Source: an uncultured bacterium (GTDB lineage: Bacteria; Verrucomicrobiota; Kiritimatiellia; RFP12; UBA1067). From it: a stretch of 56,681 bases of DNA. This document shows positions 9,226 to 17,307 of the stretch, in pieces; the stretch's first letter is position 1; the number at the start of each line of letters is the position of its first letter. Below the pieces are notes generated by a model, which searched no databases, had not been told where the DNA came from, and saw only the letters and a program-made list of their open reading frames with translations. The position numbers and the translations under genes are program-made. Where the stretch lies: NCBI GenBank assembly GCA_902764415.1, contig CACWVU010000013.1, forward strand, positions 1 through 56,681, in the 5' to 3' direction.

Positions 9226-9630
9226 ATGGGCGGATTCAAGGACATAGAGGAGGCAAGGGAGTACTTTTCCAACGACAGGTTCGCGACCGAGAACGGGATG
9301 GCGATCGACGAGCTTGACGCGGAGCATTCCGTCTGCAGCATGACGCTTTCGGCGCGTCACCGCAACGCCTACGGCGGCGTGATGGGCGGGGCGATCTTCA
9401 CCCTCGCAGACTTCGCGTTCGCCACGCTCACCAACGACCGCGAGCGGATCACCGTGGCCCAGCAGGTCAGCGTCAACTACCTCGCCGCGCCGAAGGGCGA
9501 GCGGCTGGTGGCGAAGTCCCGCTGGCGCAAGGACGGGCGCACCTCCTGCGTGGTGGTGGTCGACGTCTCCGACGACGCCGGGCGCGATGTCGCCCAGTTC
9601 GTCGGCACCGGCTTCAAGCTGAAGGGATAG
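9226..9630 (+). CDS. PaaI-like hotdog-fold thioesterase
   Basis: 134 aa, the usual size for a single hotdog domain. HRNAYGGVMGGAIFTLADFA is the central-helix signature of the PaaI/YbgC-like acyl-CoA thioesterases, with the Asn and the acidic LAD residue in place. The likely reaction is hydrolysis of an acyl- or aryl-CoA thioester in the cytosol; the substrate cannot be told from sequence. Good ribosome-binding site (AAAGGAGG). It is followed 17 bp later by trmD, so the two are probably co-transcribed, although functionally unrelated. Confidence 0.85.
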   Translation: MGGFKDIEEAREYFSNDRFATENGMAIDELDAEHSVCSMTLSARHRNAYGGVMGGAIFTLADFAFATLTNDRERITVAQQVSVNYLAAPKGERLVAKSRWRKDGRTSCVVVVDVSDDAGRDVAQFVGTGFKLKG

Positions 9631-9647
9631 TCTGCCGCGGAGCACCC

Positions 9648-10334
9648 ATGCTGAAGGTCGACATCATCAGCGTCCAGCCGGGGATGTTCAGGGGATTCCT
9701 CACCGAGTCCATTGTCGCTCGCGCCGTGAAGAAAGGGCTTTGCGAGGTCAATGTGGTCGACCTCCGCGATTTCGGCGTCGGCCGCTGGCGCAAGACCGAC
9801 GAGCGCCCCTACGGCGGCGGCCCCGGGATGCTGATGCGCTGCGAGCCGTGGTTTGCCGCGGTGGAGTCCCGCCTTGCCGCAGCGCCGGAAGGCGTGCGCT
9901 CGCGGGTGGTGATGACCTCGCCTGCCGGGCGTCCGTTCTCCCAGGCCGACGCCCGCTCGCTCGCCGCGGCGGGTCATGTGGTCTTCATGTGCGGGCACTA
10001 CGAGGGCTTCGACGCGCGCATCGAGACGCTGGCGACCGACATCTTCTCGGTCGGCGACTTTGTGATGACCGGCGGCGAGATCGCGGCGGCGGCGATGGCC
10101 GACGCGGCGGTGCGCCTGGTCCCCGGCGTGCTCGGCGGCGGCGCCGCGGCGACGGCCGAGGAAAGTTTCGGCCGCGGCGGAATGCTCGAGGCGCCGCAGT
10201 ACACCCAGCCGCCGGAGTTCCGCGGCATGAAGGTCCCCGAGGTGCTGCTCTCCGGCGACCACGCCAAGATCGAGGCCTGGCGCGCGGCGGAGTCGCGTCG
10301 CCTCACGGCGCAAAGGAGGCCCGACCTTGCTTAG
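9648..10334 (+). CDS. trmD: tRNA (guanine-N1)-methyltransferase TrmD
   Basis: 228 aa, full length for the family. Methylates G37 of tRNAs with SAM and so protects the reading frame. The SPOUT trefoil-knot motifs are present: DERPYGGGPGMLM, MCGHYEGFDARI, SVGDFVMTGGE and LEAPQYTQPPEFRG. The usual neighbours rpsP, rimM and rplS are not here. It lies between a thioesterase and a secreted glycosidase, overlapping the latter by 8 nt, so its normal ribosomal operon context is broken. Confidence 0.96.
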   Translation: MLKVDIISVQPGMFRGFLTESIVARAVKKGLCEVNVVDLRDFGVGRWRKTDERPYGGGPGMLMRCEPWFAAVESRLAAAPEGVRSRVVMTSPAGRPFSQADARSLAAAGHVVFMCGHYEGFDARIETLATDIFSVGDFVMTGGEIAAAAMADAAVRLVPGVLGGGAAATAEESFGRGGMLEAPQYTQPPEFRGMKVPEVLLSGDHAKIEAWRAAESRRLTAQRRPDLA

Positions 10335-11907
10335 CTCGCTGTTATTGGCGGTCGCCGTGGTGTCGCAGCCGACCGGCTACGACGCCTCGCTTGCTGGACA
10401 CCTGAGGCGCTGGCTCGAGGGCGAGAAGATCCCGGTGCGGACAGTCGCGCCGGCGCAGATGGGAACTCAGCTCGCGCAGGAGAAGGTCGCCTTCCTCGTC
10501 GGGCTAAGCAATCCTTCGGCGGACGAAATGTGCGCGCTCAAGTCGTTCCGCGCGCGCGGCGGCAAGCTGGTGGTGTTCCATTCCGCCTCGACAGCGCTCG
10601 CCGACCTAATGGACGTGAAGCAGAACGGCTACGCCGCTGCGCCGTATCCGGGCGCGTGGAGCCGCATGGACTTCGTATCGCGCGTTCCCGAGGGACTGCC
10701 CGCGGCAATTCGCCAGACCTCGTCGGTGCTCCTGCGCGCCGCGCCCAAGCCCGGCAAGGGACGGGTGCTCGCCACCTGGACCGACCGCCGGGGCCGCGCC
10801 ACCGGCGAGCCGGCGTGGATCGCCACCGGCGGCGGCTACTGGATGACCCACGTCCTCTCTGCCGACGGCGACGAGGACCTCAAGGCGCAGCTCGTCGGGG
10901 CACTGGTCGGCTCGGTGGAGCCGAAGCGCTGGAGCTATGCCGCGCATCAGGCGCGGGTCGAGGCGAAGGCGCGGGAGCTGCGCTTGTACGCCGCGCGCCA
11001 GGCGCCGCGCCAGGGCGAGATCCGGGCGGTGTGGGACCACAGCGGCTGCGGGCTCTATCCCGGCAACTGGCCGAAGACGATTGCGCTCCTCAAGTCCGCC
11101 AAAGTGACCGATATCTTCGTCAACGTCGCCGGCGCCGGCTTTGCCCACTACCCGTCCACGGTGCTGCCGCGCTCGAAGACGTTCGAGCAGGAGGGCGACC
11201 AGCTCGCCGCGTGCGTCGCGGCGGCGAAGGGGTCCGGGATTCGGGTCCATGCCTGGCTGCTCGCGTTCACCTCGTCCCGCGCGACGCCGGAACGCGTCGA
11301 GGCGTTCCGCCGGCGCGGGTGGCTGCTGAAGAAGACCGGCGGCGGGTTTTCGGAATACCTCGACCCGGCGAATCCGGCGGTGCGCGAGTATCTGCTCGCG
11401 GCGGTGGCCGAGATGTCGTCCCGCTACGCCGTCGCCGGCGTCCACCTCGACTTCGTGCGCTGGGGCGAGGGGACGGTGCGCCCGGCCGACGCGGCGGCAC
11501 ATGTCACCCGGTTCGTGGCCGACGCGCGGCGGCGCGCGCCGCGTCCGAAGTGGCTGACCGCGGCGGTCTACGGCAGCTACCCGAAGTGCGTGGCGTCGGT
11601 CGGGCAGGACTGGACGGCGTGGCTCGACGCCGGGGTGGTGGACTACGTCGCGCCGATGGACTACACCGAGTCGACGCTGAAGTTCACCGAGCTGATGGTC
11701 CAGCAGGCGTCGAAGGCGTCGCGGGCGCGGCGGACGATCGTCGGCATCGGGGTGACCGCGAACGAGTCGCGGCTCGACGCGCGGCAGGTGATCGACCAGA
11801 TCAACCTCACCCGCAAGTTCGGCTTCGCCGGCAACGCGCTCTTCGACCTCGACGTCACCCTGGAGAAGCAGGTGCTGCCGTATCTTTCGCTCGGGGTCTG
11901 GAAATAG
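10327..11907 (+). CDS. GHL10-family glycosidase with N-terminal ThuA-like domain
   Basis: 526 aa, TTG start at 10327 with AAGGAGG at 10313-10319. Residues ~10-200 resemble a ThuA/glutamine-amidotransferase-like fold (FRARGGKLVVFHSAST...IATGGGYW). From about residue 232 a GHL10 TIM barrel begins (GEIRAVWDHSGCGLYP), with VHLDFVRWG and DYVAPMDYTES as probable active-site strands. The family is predicted to cleave glycosidic bonds, but its substrates are poorly known. The N-terminus is only weakly hydrophobic, so export is uncertain. It overlaps the end of trmD and is 3 nt before exbD, so the trmD-to-tonB genes look like one transcription unit. Confidence 0.8.
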   Translation: MLSSLLLAVAVVSQPTGYDASLAGHLRRWLEGEKIPVRTVAPAQMGTQLAQEKVAFLVGLSNPSADEMCALKSFRARGGKLVVFHSASTALADLMDVKQNGYAAAPYPGAWSRMDFVSRVPEGLPAAIRQTSSVLLRAAPKPGKGRVLATWTDRRGRATGEPAWIATGGGYWMTHVLSADGDEDLKAQLVGALVGSVEPKRWSYAAHQARVEAKARELRLYAARQAPRQGEIRAVWDHSGCGLYPGNWPKTIALLKSAKVTDIFVNVAGAGFAHYPSTVLPRSKTFEQEGDQLAACVAAAKGSGIRVHAWLLAFTSSRATPERVEAFRRRGWLLKKTGGGFSEYLDPANPAVREYLLAAVAEMSSRYAVAGVHLDFVRWGEGTVRPADAAAHVTRFVADARRRAPRPKWLTAAVYGSYPKCVASVGQDWTAWLDAGVVDYVAPMDYTESTLKFTELMVQQASKASRARRTIVGIGVTANESRLDARQVIDQINLTRKFGFAGNALFDLDVTLEKQVLPYLSLGVWK

Positions 11908-11910
11908 GGG

Positions 11911-12309
11911 ATGGACGCAATGGGCAGGAAGACGAGACCGCCGAGGCTGGAGCTGACGTCGCTGATGGACGTCATGTTCCTGGTGCTGGTGTTCTTCATC
12001 TACTGCATTTTCGACATGGCGGTGCACCGCGGCCTCAAGGTCGATCTGCCCTCCGCCGCCGGCGCGCGCGAGAAGGGCGAGCGGATTGTGATCACCATCC
12101 GCGCCGACGATACGATGCAGCTCAACGGCCTCGACCTTGACCGCGAGGAGATCGTGCGGAGGGTGAGGGCGCTCCACGACGCGAAGGTAAACCTGCCGGT
12201 GCTCGTCTCCGGCGACCGCAAGGCGTCGCTTGGCGCCGGCATCGGTCTTGTCGCCGACCTGAAGGCAGCCGGGGTGGAGAAGGCGAGCTTCCAGGTGAAG
12301 GGGGAGTGA
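11911..12309 (+). CDS. exbD: ExbD/TolR-type biopolymer transport protein
   Basis: 132 aa. A short cytoplasmic N-terminus is followed by one transmembrane helix at about 17-38 (LMDVMFLVLVFFIYCIF). The Asp in LMDVMFL is the conserved proton-pathway residue of ExbD/TolR. A periplasmic domain fills the rest. It works with ExbB to convert proton motive force into movement of TonB. The partner tonB overlaps its stop codon, but no exbB lies in this window, so the motor subunit must be elsewhere. A second in-frame ATG at 11920 is an alternative start. Confidence 0.88.
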   Translation: MDAMGRKTRPPRLELTSLMDVMFLVLVFFIYCIFDMAVHRGLKVDLPSAAGAREKGERIVITIRADDTMQLNGLDLDREEIVRRVRALHDAKVNLPVLVSGDRKASLGAGIGLVADLKAAGVEKASFQVKGE

Positions 12310-12977
12310 TGCGCTTCCTCGCCGCCATCGCCGCCTCGCTGGCCGCCCACGCCGTGCTCGCGCTGGCGCTCGCCTGGTGGCTCGGCGCTTCCGGCGACCG
12401 CGAGCTTGCGCGCCTGGACCTGTCGAGCGTGGAGCTGTCCTTCGCGGAGGAGGAGGACGACTCCGCCGCCGCCGCGCCCACGCCGCCGCCCGCGCCGCCG
12501 TCCCAGCCCGAGCGCCCCAAGGAGCTGCCGCCGCCGGAGGAGAAGCCGGAGCTGGAGGCGGTCGAGCCGGACGCCGTCGCGTTTGCCGAGCCGGTGACCG
12601 AGGTGCGTCCGCTGCCCGAGGCGGCCAAGGTAGAGGAGCCGCGGCCGGAGCAGCCGGCGGTCGAGTCCGCGCCGGCGCCAGCCGCCGCGCCACGGCAGGC
12701 GAAGGTCGACGCGCCGCCGCGTCCGCGCCGCACGATCCGTCCCGACTACCCGGCCGAGGCCAGGCGCCGCGGCATCGAGGGCGAGACGACGCTGGAGTTG
12801 ACGGTGGACGCGGCGGGCCGCGTCTCGTCCGTGGCGGTGGCGGTGTCCTCCGGCCATCCGGAACTGGACGCCGCGGCAGTGCGCGCGGTGAAAGCGGCAG
12901 AGTTCACTCCCGCCAAGTCCGGCGGCTCGCCGGTCGAGTCGTCCGCCCGCCTCAAGCTCGTCTTCCGATTGAAGTGA
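12309..12977 (+). CDS. tonB: TonB energy transducer
   Basis: 222 aa. There is one N-terminal membrane anchor (about 3-25), an acidic stretch (FAEEEDD), a long Pro/Glu/Ala-rich linker spanning the periplasm, and a C-terminal TonB domain of ~80 residues (RPDYPAEARRRGIEGETTLEL...LKLVFRLK). It passes energy from the ExbBD motor to outer-membrane receptors. ATG 12309 overlaps the exbD stop (TGATG), so translation is coupled; the GTG 3 nt upstream is less likely. No TonB-dependent receptor is encoded nearby, so its cargo is unknown. Confidence 0.9.
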   Translation: MRFLAAIAASLAAHAVLALALAWWLGASGDRELARLDLSSVELSFAEEEDDSAAAAPTPPPAPPSQPERPKELPPPEEKPELEAVEPDAVAFAEPVTEVRPLPEAAKVEEPRPEQPAVESAPAPAAAPRQAKVDAPPRPRRTIRPDYPAEARRRGIEGETTLELTVDAAGRVSSVAVAVSSGHPELDAAAVRAVKAAEFTPAKSGGSPVESSARLKLVFRLK

Positions 12978-13036
12978 TCTCTCACGACCAACGAACCACG
13001 AACCACCCGCCACCAAGCCGCGAACCCTTCTCCTGC

Positions 13037-13051
13037 GCGGTTAGAAACCGC
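13037..13051 (+). terminator. Possible weak terminator after tonB
   Basis: Perfect 6-bp hairpin GCGGTT-AGA-AACCGC followed by TATATATAGG rather than a true T-tract. It may end the trmD-tonB transcript, but the case is weak. Confidence 0.3.
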
Positions 13052-13084
13052 TATATATAGGATGCCCACGCGCGGCGCAAATAT

Positions 13085-13092
13085 AGTATAAT
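13085..13092 (+). promoter_or_regulatory. Leaderless promoter of GH106-like gene
   Basis: AGTATAAT with TATAAT at 13087-13092 and exactly 7 nt before ATG 13100. No ribosome-binding site. Confidence 0.6.
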
Positions 13093-13099
13093 TCACCTT

Positions 13100-15670
13100 A
13101 TGAAGAACTACCTTATGCTGTTCGTGGCGGCTGCGGTCGCCGTTGGCGCGCTTGGCGCGTCCGCTGAGCTTAATCCCGTGATTCCGTTTCTCGCGGTGAC
13201 TGGACGGCCGACCGACGCCGAACTCGCCGCCAAGGTCGCCGCGCTCAAGGCCGACGGCTTCGACCAGTTCCTCATCTACGCGAGGAGCGGCCTCCAGTAC
13301 AAGTACATGGGCGAGGAGTGGCTCCACGCGGTCGAGACGCTCTGCCGCGAGGCCGAGCAAAGCGGCATGAAGGTCTGGCTCTATGACGAGTACAACTGGC
13401 CGAGCGGTACCTGCAAGGGACGCGTCCCCGCCGCCGACGAGCGCTTCCGCTACAGCGAGTGGGCGGTCTACCCGAAGGAGGATGGCGGCTTCAACTGGGA
13501 AGTGACCATGGCGCCGCAGGGATGGGTGAATGTCTGCGAGCCGGAGGCCGTCCAGCTCTTCATCAAGATGACGCACGAGGTCTACGAAAAACGCCTTGCA
13601 AAGTACTTCGCGTCAAAGACAATTCTCGGCATTTTCACCGACGAGCCAGGTCACCCCGTCGCCGTTCCCCTGAAGCCCGGCTGCCGCAAGCATTTCCGCC
13701 GCTGGATCGGCATGGAGGACGAATACCGCGCAGAGACGGGGCGCGACTTCCGCGCCGACGTCGAGGGCTTTCTTGCGGGCGGCGGCTTCGCCGAGGTGTG
13801 GTCGGTCTACGCGAAGCTGATGGGGCGGCGCTTCCGCACCGCGTACTTCGACCAGATCCGCGCCTGGTGCGACCGGATGGGGATTCTCTTCACCGGCCAC
13901 ATGATCAACGAGCATGGCGTCTGGGGCGCGTGCCTCTGCAACGGCGATCCGCTTGTGGCAATCAAGGGCGAGTCGCTGCCGGGCATCGACGAAATCTATT
14001 CGCGGGCAAGCTTGGGCAAGGGCTACGACATGCGGAAGAACGAGCCGGAGTGGCTTACCTTCGCGACGGCGCAGCACGCAACCTCGCGCAACAAGCGCGG
14101 CGGACTCATCGAGCTCTACGCCTGCGGCCCTAACGACATGACGGCGGCGAGGATGCGCCAGATGGTGTGGATGTCGGCGCTCCACGGCATCGACCACTAC
14201 ATTTCTTCGATGCAGGTCATGGACCATCGCGGGCTCGTCGAGAAGCACGGCTACTTTTCGCCGATGATGGCAGGCCAGCCCTGGCATGGCGAGCTCAAGG
14301 ACTTCTTTGCCGACGCGAAGCGCGCGGCGCATCTCGCTCGCCGCCAGGACTCGGTCTATCAGGTGGCAGTGCGCTATCCGCGGCGCGAAGGTTCAATCGC
14401 ATGTCTCGCGGGATGGAGCAGCCCGCGAATTGAATGGCTGTTGCGCGAACTGGACGGACGGCAGATTTCGGTCGACTTGCTTTCGGACGAGGAGACGTCC
14501 GACCTGCCGATCGTCTTCGAGGCGAAGAATGACAACTGCTTTGTCGACGTGAAGAGCGGCACGGTCTTCACCAACATGACCGAGGCCGGGCTCTGGGCAT
14601 GGGAGCGCACCTCGCGGCGCGTCCGCTTCCTGGAGCAGGACGGCACGCCGGCCGACGGACTCGTTGTCCGCGAATGGGCGGACGGCACGATTGCCGCGCT
14701 CGACCTCATGTGCAACGGGCCGCGTCGGCTTGCCGCCGTTTCAGGCGATGTCCGTCGTCCGTGCGAGATCCAGCCGCGCGGCGTACTGGTGCTGGCTCCC
14801 GGCGAAATGCCGCCGGAACCACCTACGGAGAAGCGCGTGCCGCTCAAGCTCGGCCGCCTCGACTACGCGTTCAACCGAGTTCCCGTTTTCCGCATGCCGT
14901 TTGCGGCGGACAGAACGGCGCGCTTTACGGTAGCGGAAGGAGTCGGCGGCATTCGGCTCGTGTTGCGGACGTGCGCGATGTCGTATGCAGTGACGGCCTC
15001 GGGGCGTCCAGTCGACGACGGCGAGGGCGAACCGGTAGGCGAGCAGGTCCTGCGGCACAAGGCGGAGCCGTATCGCTTTGAGCTGGACGGGAAGCCGATT
15101 GCCGCGGCGCGTCCCTGCGCGTCGCTGCCGCTCGAGTTCTGTCCGCTCTACGCCGAAACCGCGCCGCTTGAGCTGAAGCCGGGCGAGCATGTGCTACGTC
15201 TTGTTTCGGGCGAGCCGGATGTCAACTACTTCCTGCCGGCGGCATTTGCGGCAGGTGTGTTCGCGGAGAAGGGCGGAGTCCTTTTGCCAATCCCCGCGAC
15301 CCTTGCGCCGGGTGCTATTGCCGAGCAGGGTTTCGCCGGTTTTTGCGGTGCCATGACATATACGCTCGATAATGTCGAAATCCCGGCGGGAGCGACTGCG
15401 CTGGAGCTTGATGTCGGCAACGCATTCGCGCATGTGCGTTGGAACGGAGCAGATCTCGGCACTCGCGCATGGGCGCCTTACTCTTGGCATCTTCCTCCCG
15501 GCGCGGCGACGCGCGGGCGTCTTGAGGTGACGGTTTATACGCATGTCCTGAACATCTTCGGAGACCATGGGCGCAAAGGCGCGAAGTGGGACGTGAAGTT
15601 CTGGAACCCCCAGCACGACGCCGATTCCACCCCCGGCCTCTTCTCCGTTGGGTTTATCAGCAAGAAGTAA
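13100..15670 (+). CDS. Secreted GH106-like glycosidase (putative rhamnosidase)
   Basis: 856 aa with a clear signal peptide (cleavage after GALGASA). The N-terminal TIM-barrel segment includes VWLYDEYNWPSGTCKGRV, with Asp96-Glu97, typical of the GH106-related glycosyl hydrolases that include alpha-L-rhamnosidases. Further barrel motifs are GIFTDEPGHP and FTGHMINEHGVWG. The C-terminal ~250 residues look beta-rich, with a galactose-binding-like end (LELDVGNAFAHVRWNGADLG). Substrate not assignable. Single gene, leaderless-type promoter, no ribosome-binding site. The family name rests on motif recognition only. Confidence 0.65.
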   Translation: MKNYLMLFVAAAVAVGALGASAELNPVIPFLAVTGRPTDAELAAKVAALKADGFDQFLIYARSGLQYKYMGEEWLHAVETLCREAEQSGMKVWLYDEYNWPSGTCKGRVPAADERFRYSEWAVYPKEDGGFNWEVTMAPQGWVNVCEPEAVQLFIKMTHEVYEKRLAKYFASKTILGIFTDEPGHPVAVPLKPGCRKHFRRWIGMEDEYRAETGRDFRADVEGFLAGGGFAEVWSVYAKLMGRRFRTAYFDQIRAWCDRMGILFTGHMINEHGVWGACLCNGDPLVAIKGESLPGIDEIYSRASLGKGYDMRKNEPEWLTFATAQHATSRNKRGGLIELYACGPNDMTAARMRQMVWMSALHGIDHYISSMQVMDHRGLVEKHGYFSPMMAGQPWHGELKDFFADAKRAAHLARRQDSVYQVAVRYPRREGSIACLAGWSSPRIEWLLRELDGRQISVDLLSDEETSDLPIVFEAKNDNCFVDVKSGTVFTNMTEAGLWAWERTSRRVRFLEQDGTPADGLVVREWADGTIAALDLMCNGPRRLAAVSGDVRRPCEIQPRGVLVLAPGEMPPEPPTEKRVPLKLGRLDYAFNRVPVFRMPFAADRTARFTVAEGVGGIRLVLRTCAMSYAVTASGRPVDDGEGEPVGEQVLRHKAEPYRFELDGKPIAAARPCASLPLEFCPLYAETAPLELKPGEHVLRLVSGEPDVNYFLPAAFAAGVFAEKGGVLLPIPATLAPGAIAEQGFAGFCGAMTYTLDNVEIPAGATALELDVGNAFAHVRWNGADLGTRAWAPYSWHLPPGAATRGRLEVTVYTHVLNIFGDHGRKGAKWDVKFWNPQHDADSTPGLFSVGFISKK

Positions 15671-15692
15671 CCGCCGCGGCAGTGAAATTTTC

Positions 15693-15721
15693 CGCTTTTG
15701 TATCTAATGGTTACAAAAGCG
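15693..15721 (+). promoter_or_regulatory. 29-bp palindrome at the trp promoter
   Basis: CGCTTTTGTA-N9-TACAAAAGCG: perfect 10-bp arms. It covers the probable -35 region (TTACAA at 15711-15716) of the trp operon promoter. No T-tract follows on either strand, so an operator is more likely than a terminator. It does not match the E. coli TrpR operator. Confidence 0.5.
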
Positions 15722-15734
15722 CCGCGGCGGCTGT

Positions 15735-15742
15735 GGTAAAAT
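15735..15742 (+). promoter_or_regulatory. trp operon promoter, extended -10
   Basis: GGTAAAAT, with TAAAAT at 15737-15742 and TG-type extension. The leader-peptide ATG follows after 10 nt, so the leader message has at most a few untranslated bases. Confidence 0.6.
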
Positions 15743-15752
15743 ACACACCGTC

Positions 15753-15812
15753 ATGGACAATAGGATTTTCAACTTCTTCTGGCGCTGGCACCTCGCTTAC
15801 GAAGCGTGGTGA
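15753..15812 (+). CDS. trpL: Aromatic-amino-acid leader peptide (trpL)
   Basis: 19-residue peptide MDNRIFNFFWRWHLAYEAW. It has Trp at 10, 12 and 19, Phe at 6, 8 and 9 and Tyr at 16, so 7 of 19 residues are aromatic. It lies between the promoter and an attenuator directly upstream of trpE. Ribosome stalling on the WRW codons leaves the segment 15797-15806 free to pair with the terminator's 5' arm. A ribosome that reaches the stop at 15810-15812 would cover that segment. The Phe cluster is unusual for a trp leader and matches the presence of pheA at the end of the operon. Confidence 0.85.
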   Translation: MDNRIFNFFWRWHLAYEAW

Positions 15813-15857
15813 CGGGTCACGTAGTCTGTGATTGATCCTGGCAGCCTCGCTTCGTAA
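15794..15857 (+). promoter_or_regulatory. trp attenuator: pause and antiterminator segments
   Basis: CGCTT (15794-15798) can pair with AAGCG (15802-15806), giving a pause hairpin. TTACGAAGCG (15797-15806) is perfectly complementary over 10 nt to CGCTTCGTAA (15848-15857), which includes the 5' arm of the terminator, giving the antiterminator. These are the three competing structures of classic translation-coupled attenuation. Confidence 0.8.
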
Positions 15858-15874
15858 AGGAGCGGGGCTGTTTT
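15842..15874 (+). terminator. trp attenuator terminator
   Basis: CAGCCTCGCT (15842-15851) pairs with AGCGGGGCTG (15861-15870) over 10 bp with one T-G wobble and a 9-nt loop, followed by TTTT. Confidence 0.8.
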
Positions 15875-15924
15875 GCTGTAGACCGGAAGAATGTAAACTT
15901 CAAAAACGAAAGGAGCAGATGGAA

Positions 15925-17307
15925 ATGCTGAGAATGCTGACAAGGGAGGCCTTCGAGCGAAGGACTGCGGGCGGGGCGAGGACCCCGGTGTACCGCGAGT
16001 TCCTCGCCGACCGCGAGACGCCGGTGTCGGTGCTGTCGCGGGTGGCGGACGGAAAGGAGGACGTGTTCCTGCTGGAAAGCGTCTACAACGGCGACCGCAA
16101 GGGCCGGTATTCCTACCTCGGCCTCGGCGGCGGCGTGGCGAACCCGTCGGCACCGTTCGCCGCGGCGGACGAGCTGCCGTCCTTCCAGGGTGGGCGCGTG
16201 GGGTATTTTTCCTACGAGGCGGTGTCGGACTTCGAGCCGCGCGTCCCGCGGCGGCACGAGGAGGGCACGCCGTCCGAGGCGTTCATGGAGGTGGACGCGT
16301 TCGCGGTGTTCGACTCGGTGCGCTCGACGGTGACGATCGCCAAGGTGGCTGGCCCCGGCGGCTACGACGAGGCGATGGCCGAGATCGACGTTCTCAACGA
16401 GCGCCTGCTCTCCGCTGAGTCGATCGAGCGGTGCGTCTCGCGGCGCGGCGGCGGGAAGGGCGGAAGGCTGACGGAGTTCCGTCCCGAGATGACCGAGGCC
16501 GAGTTCTGCGGGATGGTGGCGAAGTGCAAGGAGGCGATAAGGGCGGGCGAAGTGGTGCAGATCGTCCCCTCGCAGAAGTTCACCGCCGAGACCGACATCC
16601 CGGCGCTCGCGTTCTACCGCGCGCTGCGGCTGGTGAACCCCTCGCCCTACAACTTCTTCCTGCGCGTCGGCGCGAAGACGCTCATCGGCTCGTCGCCGGA
16701 GGAGCTGGTGCGGCTCGAGGGCGGGGTGGCGTCGATCGCGCCGATCGCCGGCACGCGGCGCCGCGGCGCGACCGCGCTAGAGGACGCGGACCTGGAGGCG
16801 GAGCTGGTGTCCGACCCCAAGGAGCGCGCCGAGCACATGATGCTGGTGGACCTCGCGCGGAACGACCTCGGGCGGGTCTGCCGCACCGGCACGGTGCGGG
16901 TGGAGGGGCTCGCGCACGTCGAGCGCTACTCCCACGTGATGCACCTCGTGAGCAACGTCTTCGGCGAGCTCGACCCCGCCAAGGCCGACGCGGCGGGGTT
17001 GTTCCGCTCGGCCTTCCCGGCCGGCACGCTGACCGGCGCGCCGAAGATCCGGGCGATGGAGCTTCTCGCGGAGATCGAGAAGTCGCCGCGCGGCGTCTAC
17101 GGCGGCGCGGCCGGCTACTTCAGCAACACCGGCGACATGGACTTCGCGATCGTCATCCGCACCATGGTGCTGGAGGGCGGCACGCTCACCATGCGCGCGG
17201 GCGCGGGAATAGTGGCGGACTCAGTCCCCGAGTCCGAGTACCGCGAGACCCTGGGGAAGTCGGCGGCGATCTTCGCCGCGGCCAAGTTCGCAAAGGAGAT
17301 CGCATGA
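15925..17307 (+). CDS. trpE: Anthranilate synthase component I
   Basis: 460 aa. Converts chorismate plus ammonia (from TrpG) to anthranilate, the first step of tryptophan synthesis. The chorismate-binding domain is intact: EVVQIVPSQKF, SPYNFFLRVG, GTRRRGAT, RNDLGRVCRTG, and near the end LTGAPKIRAMELLAEIE and YGGAAGYF. ATG 15925 is chosen because AGGAG (15911-15915) is 9 nt upstream; ATG 15919 is also possible but only 3 nt from that site. The frame is open further upstream through the attenuator, but that is not coding. The stop overlaps the trpGD start (ATGA). Confidence 0.95.
   Translation: MLRMLTREAFERRTAGGARTPVYREFLADRETPVSVLSRVADGKEDVFLLESVYNGDRKGRYSYLGLGGGVANPSAPFAAADELPSFQGGRVGYFSYEAVSDFEPRVPRRHEEGTPSEAFMEVDAFAVFDSVRSTVTIAKVAGPGGYDEAMAEIDVLNERLLSAESIERCVSRRGGGKGGRLTEFRPEMTEAEFCGMVAKCKEAIRAGEVVQIVPSQKFTAETDIPALAFYRALRLVNPSPYNFFLRVGAKTLIGSSPEELVRLEGGVASIAPIAGTRRRGATALEDADLEAELVSDPKERAEHMMLVDLARNDLGRVCRTGTVRVEGLAHVERYSHVMHLVSNVFGELDPAKADAAGLFRSAFPAGTLTGAPKIRAMELLAEIEKSPRGVYGGAAGYFSNTGDMDFAIVIRTMVLEGGTLTMRAGAGIVADSVPESEYRETLGKSAAIFAAAKFAKEIA

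Noticed and set aside
10606..12693. A 695-codon minus-strand open frame
   Set aside because: Antisense shadow of the GHL10, exbD and tonB genes with Arg/Pro/Ala-rich low-complexity sequence.
15693..15721. Palindrome as terminator of the GH106-like gene
   Set aside because: No T-tract follows on either strand and it overlaps the trp promoter, so an operator is the better reading.
15832..15924. Upstream extension of trpE through the attenuator
   Set aside because: The frame is open, but the stretch is the terminator hairpin and leader. The ribosome-binding site at 15911 fixes the start later.
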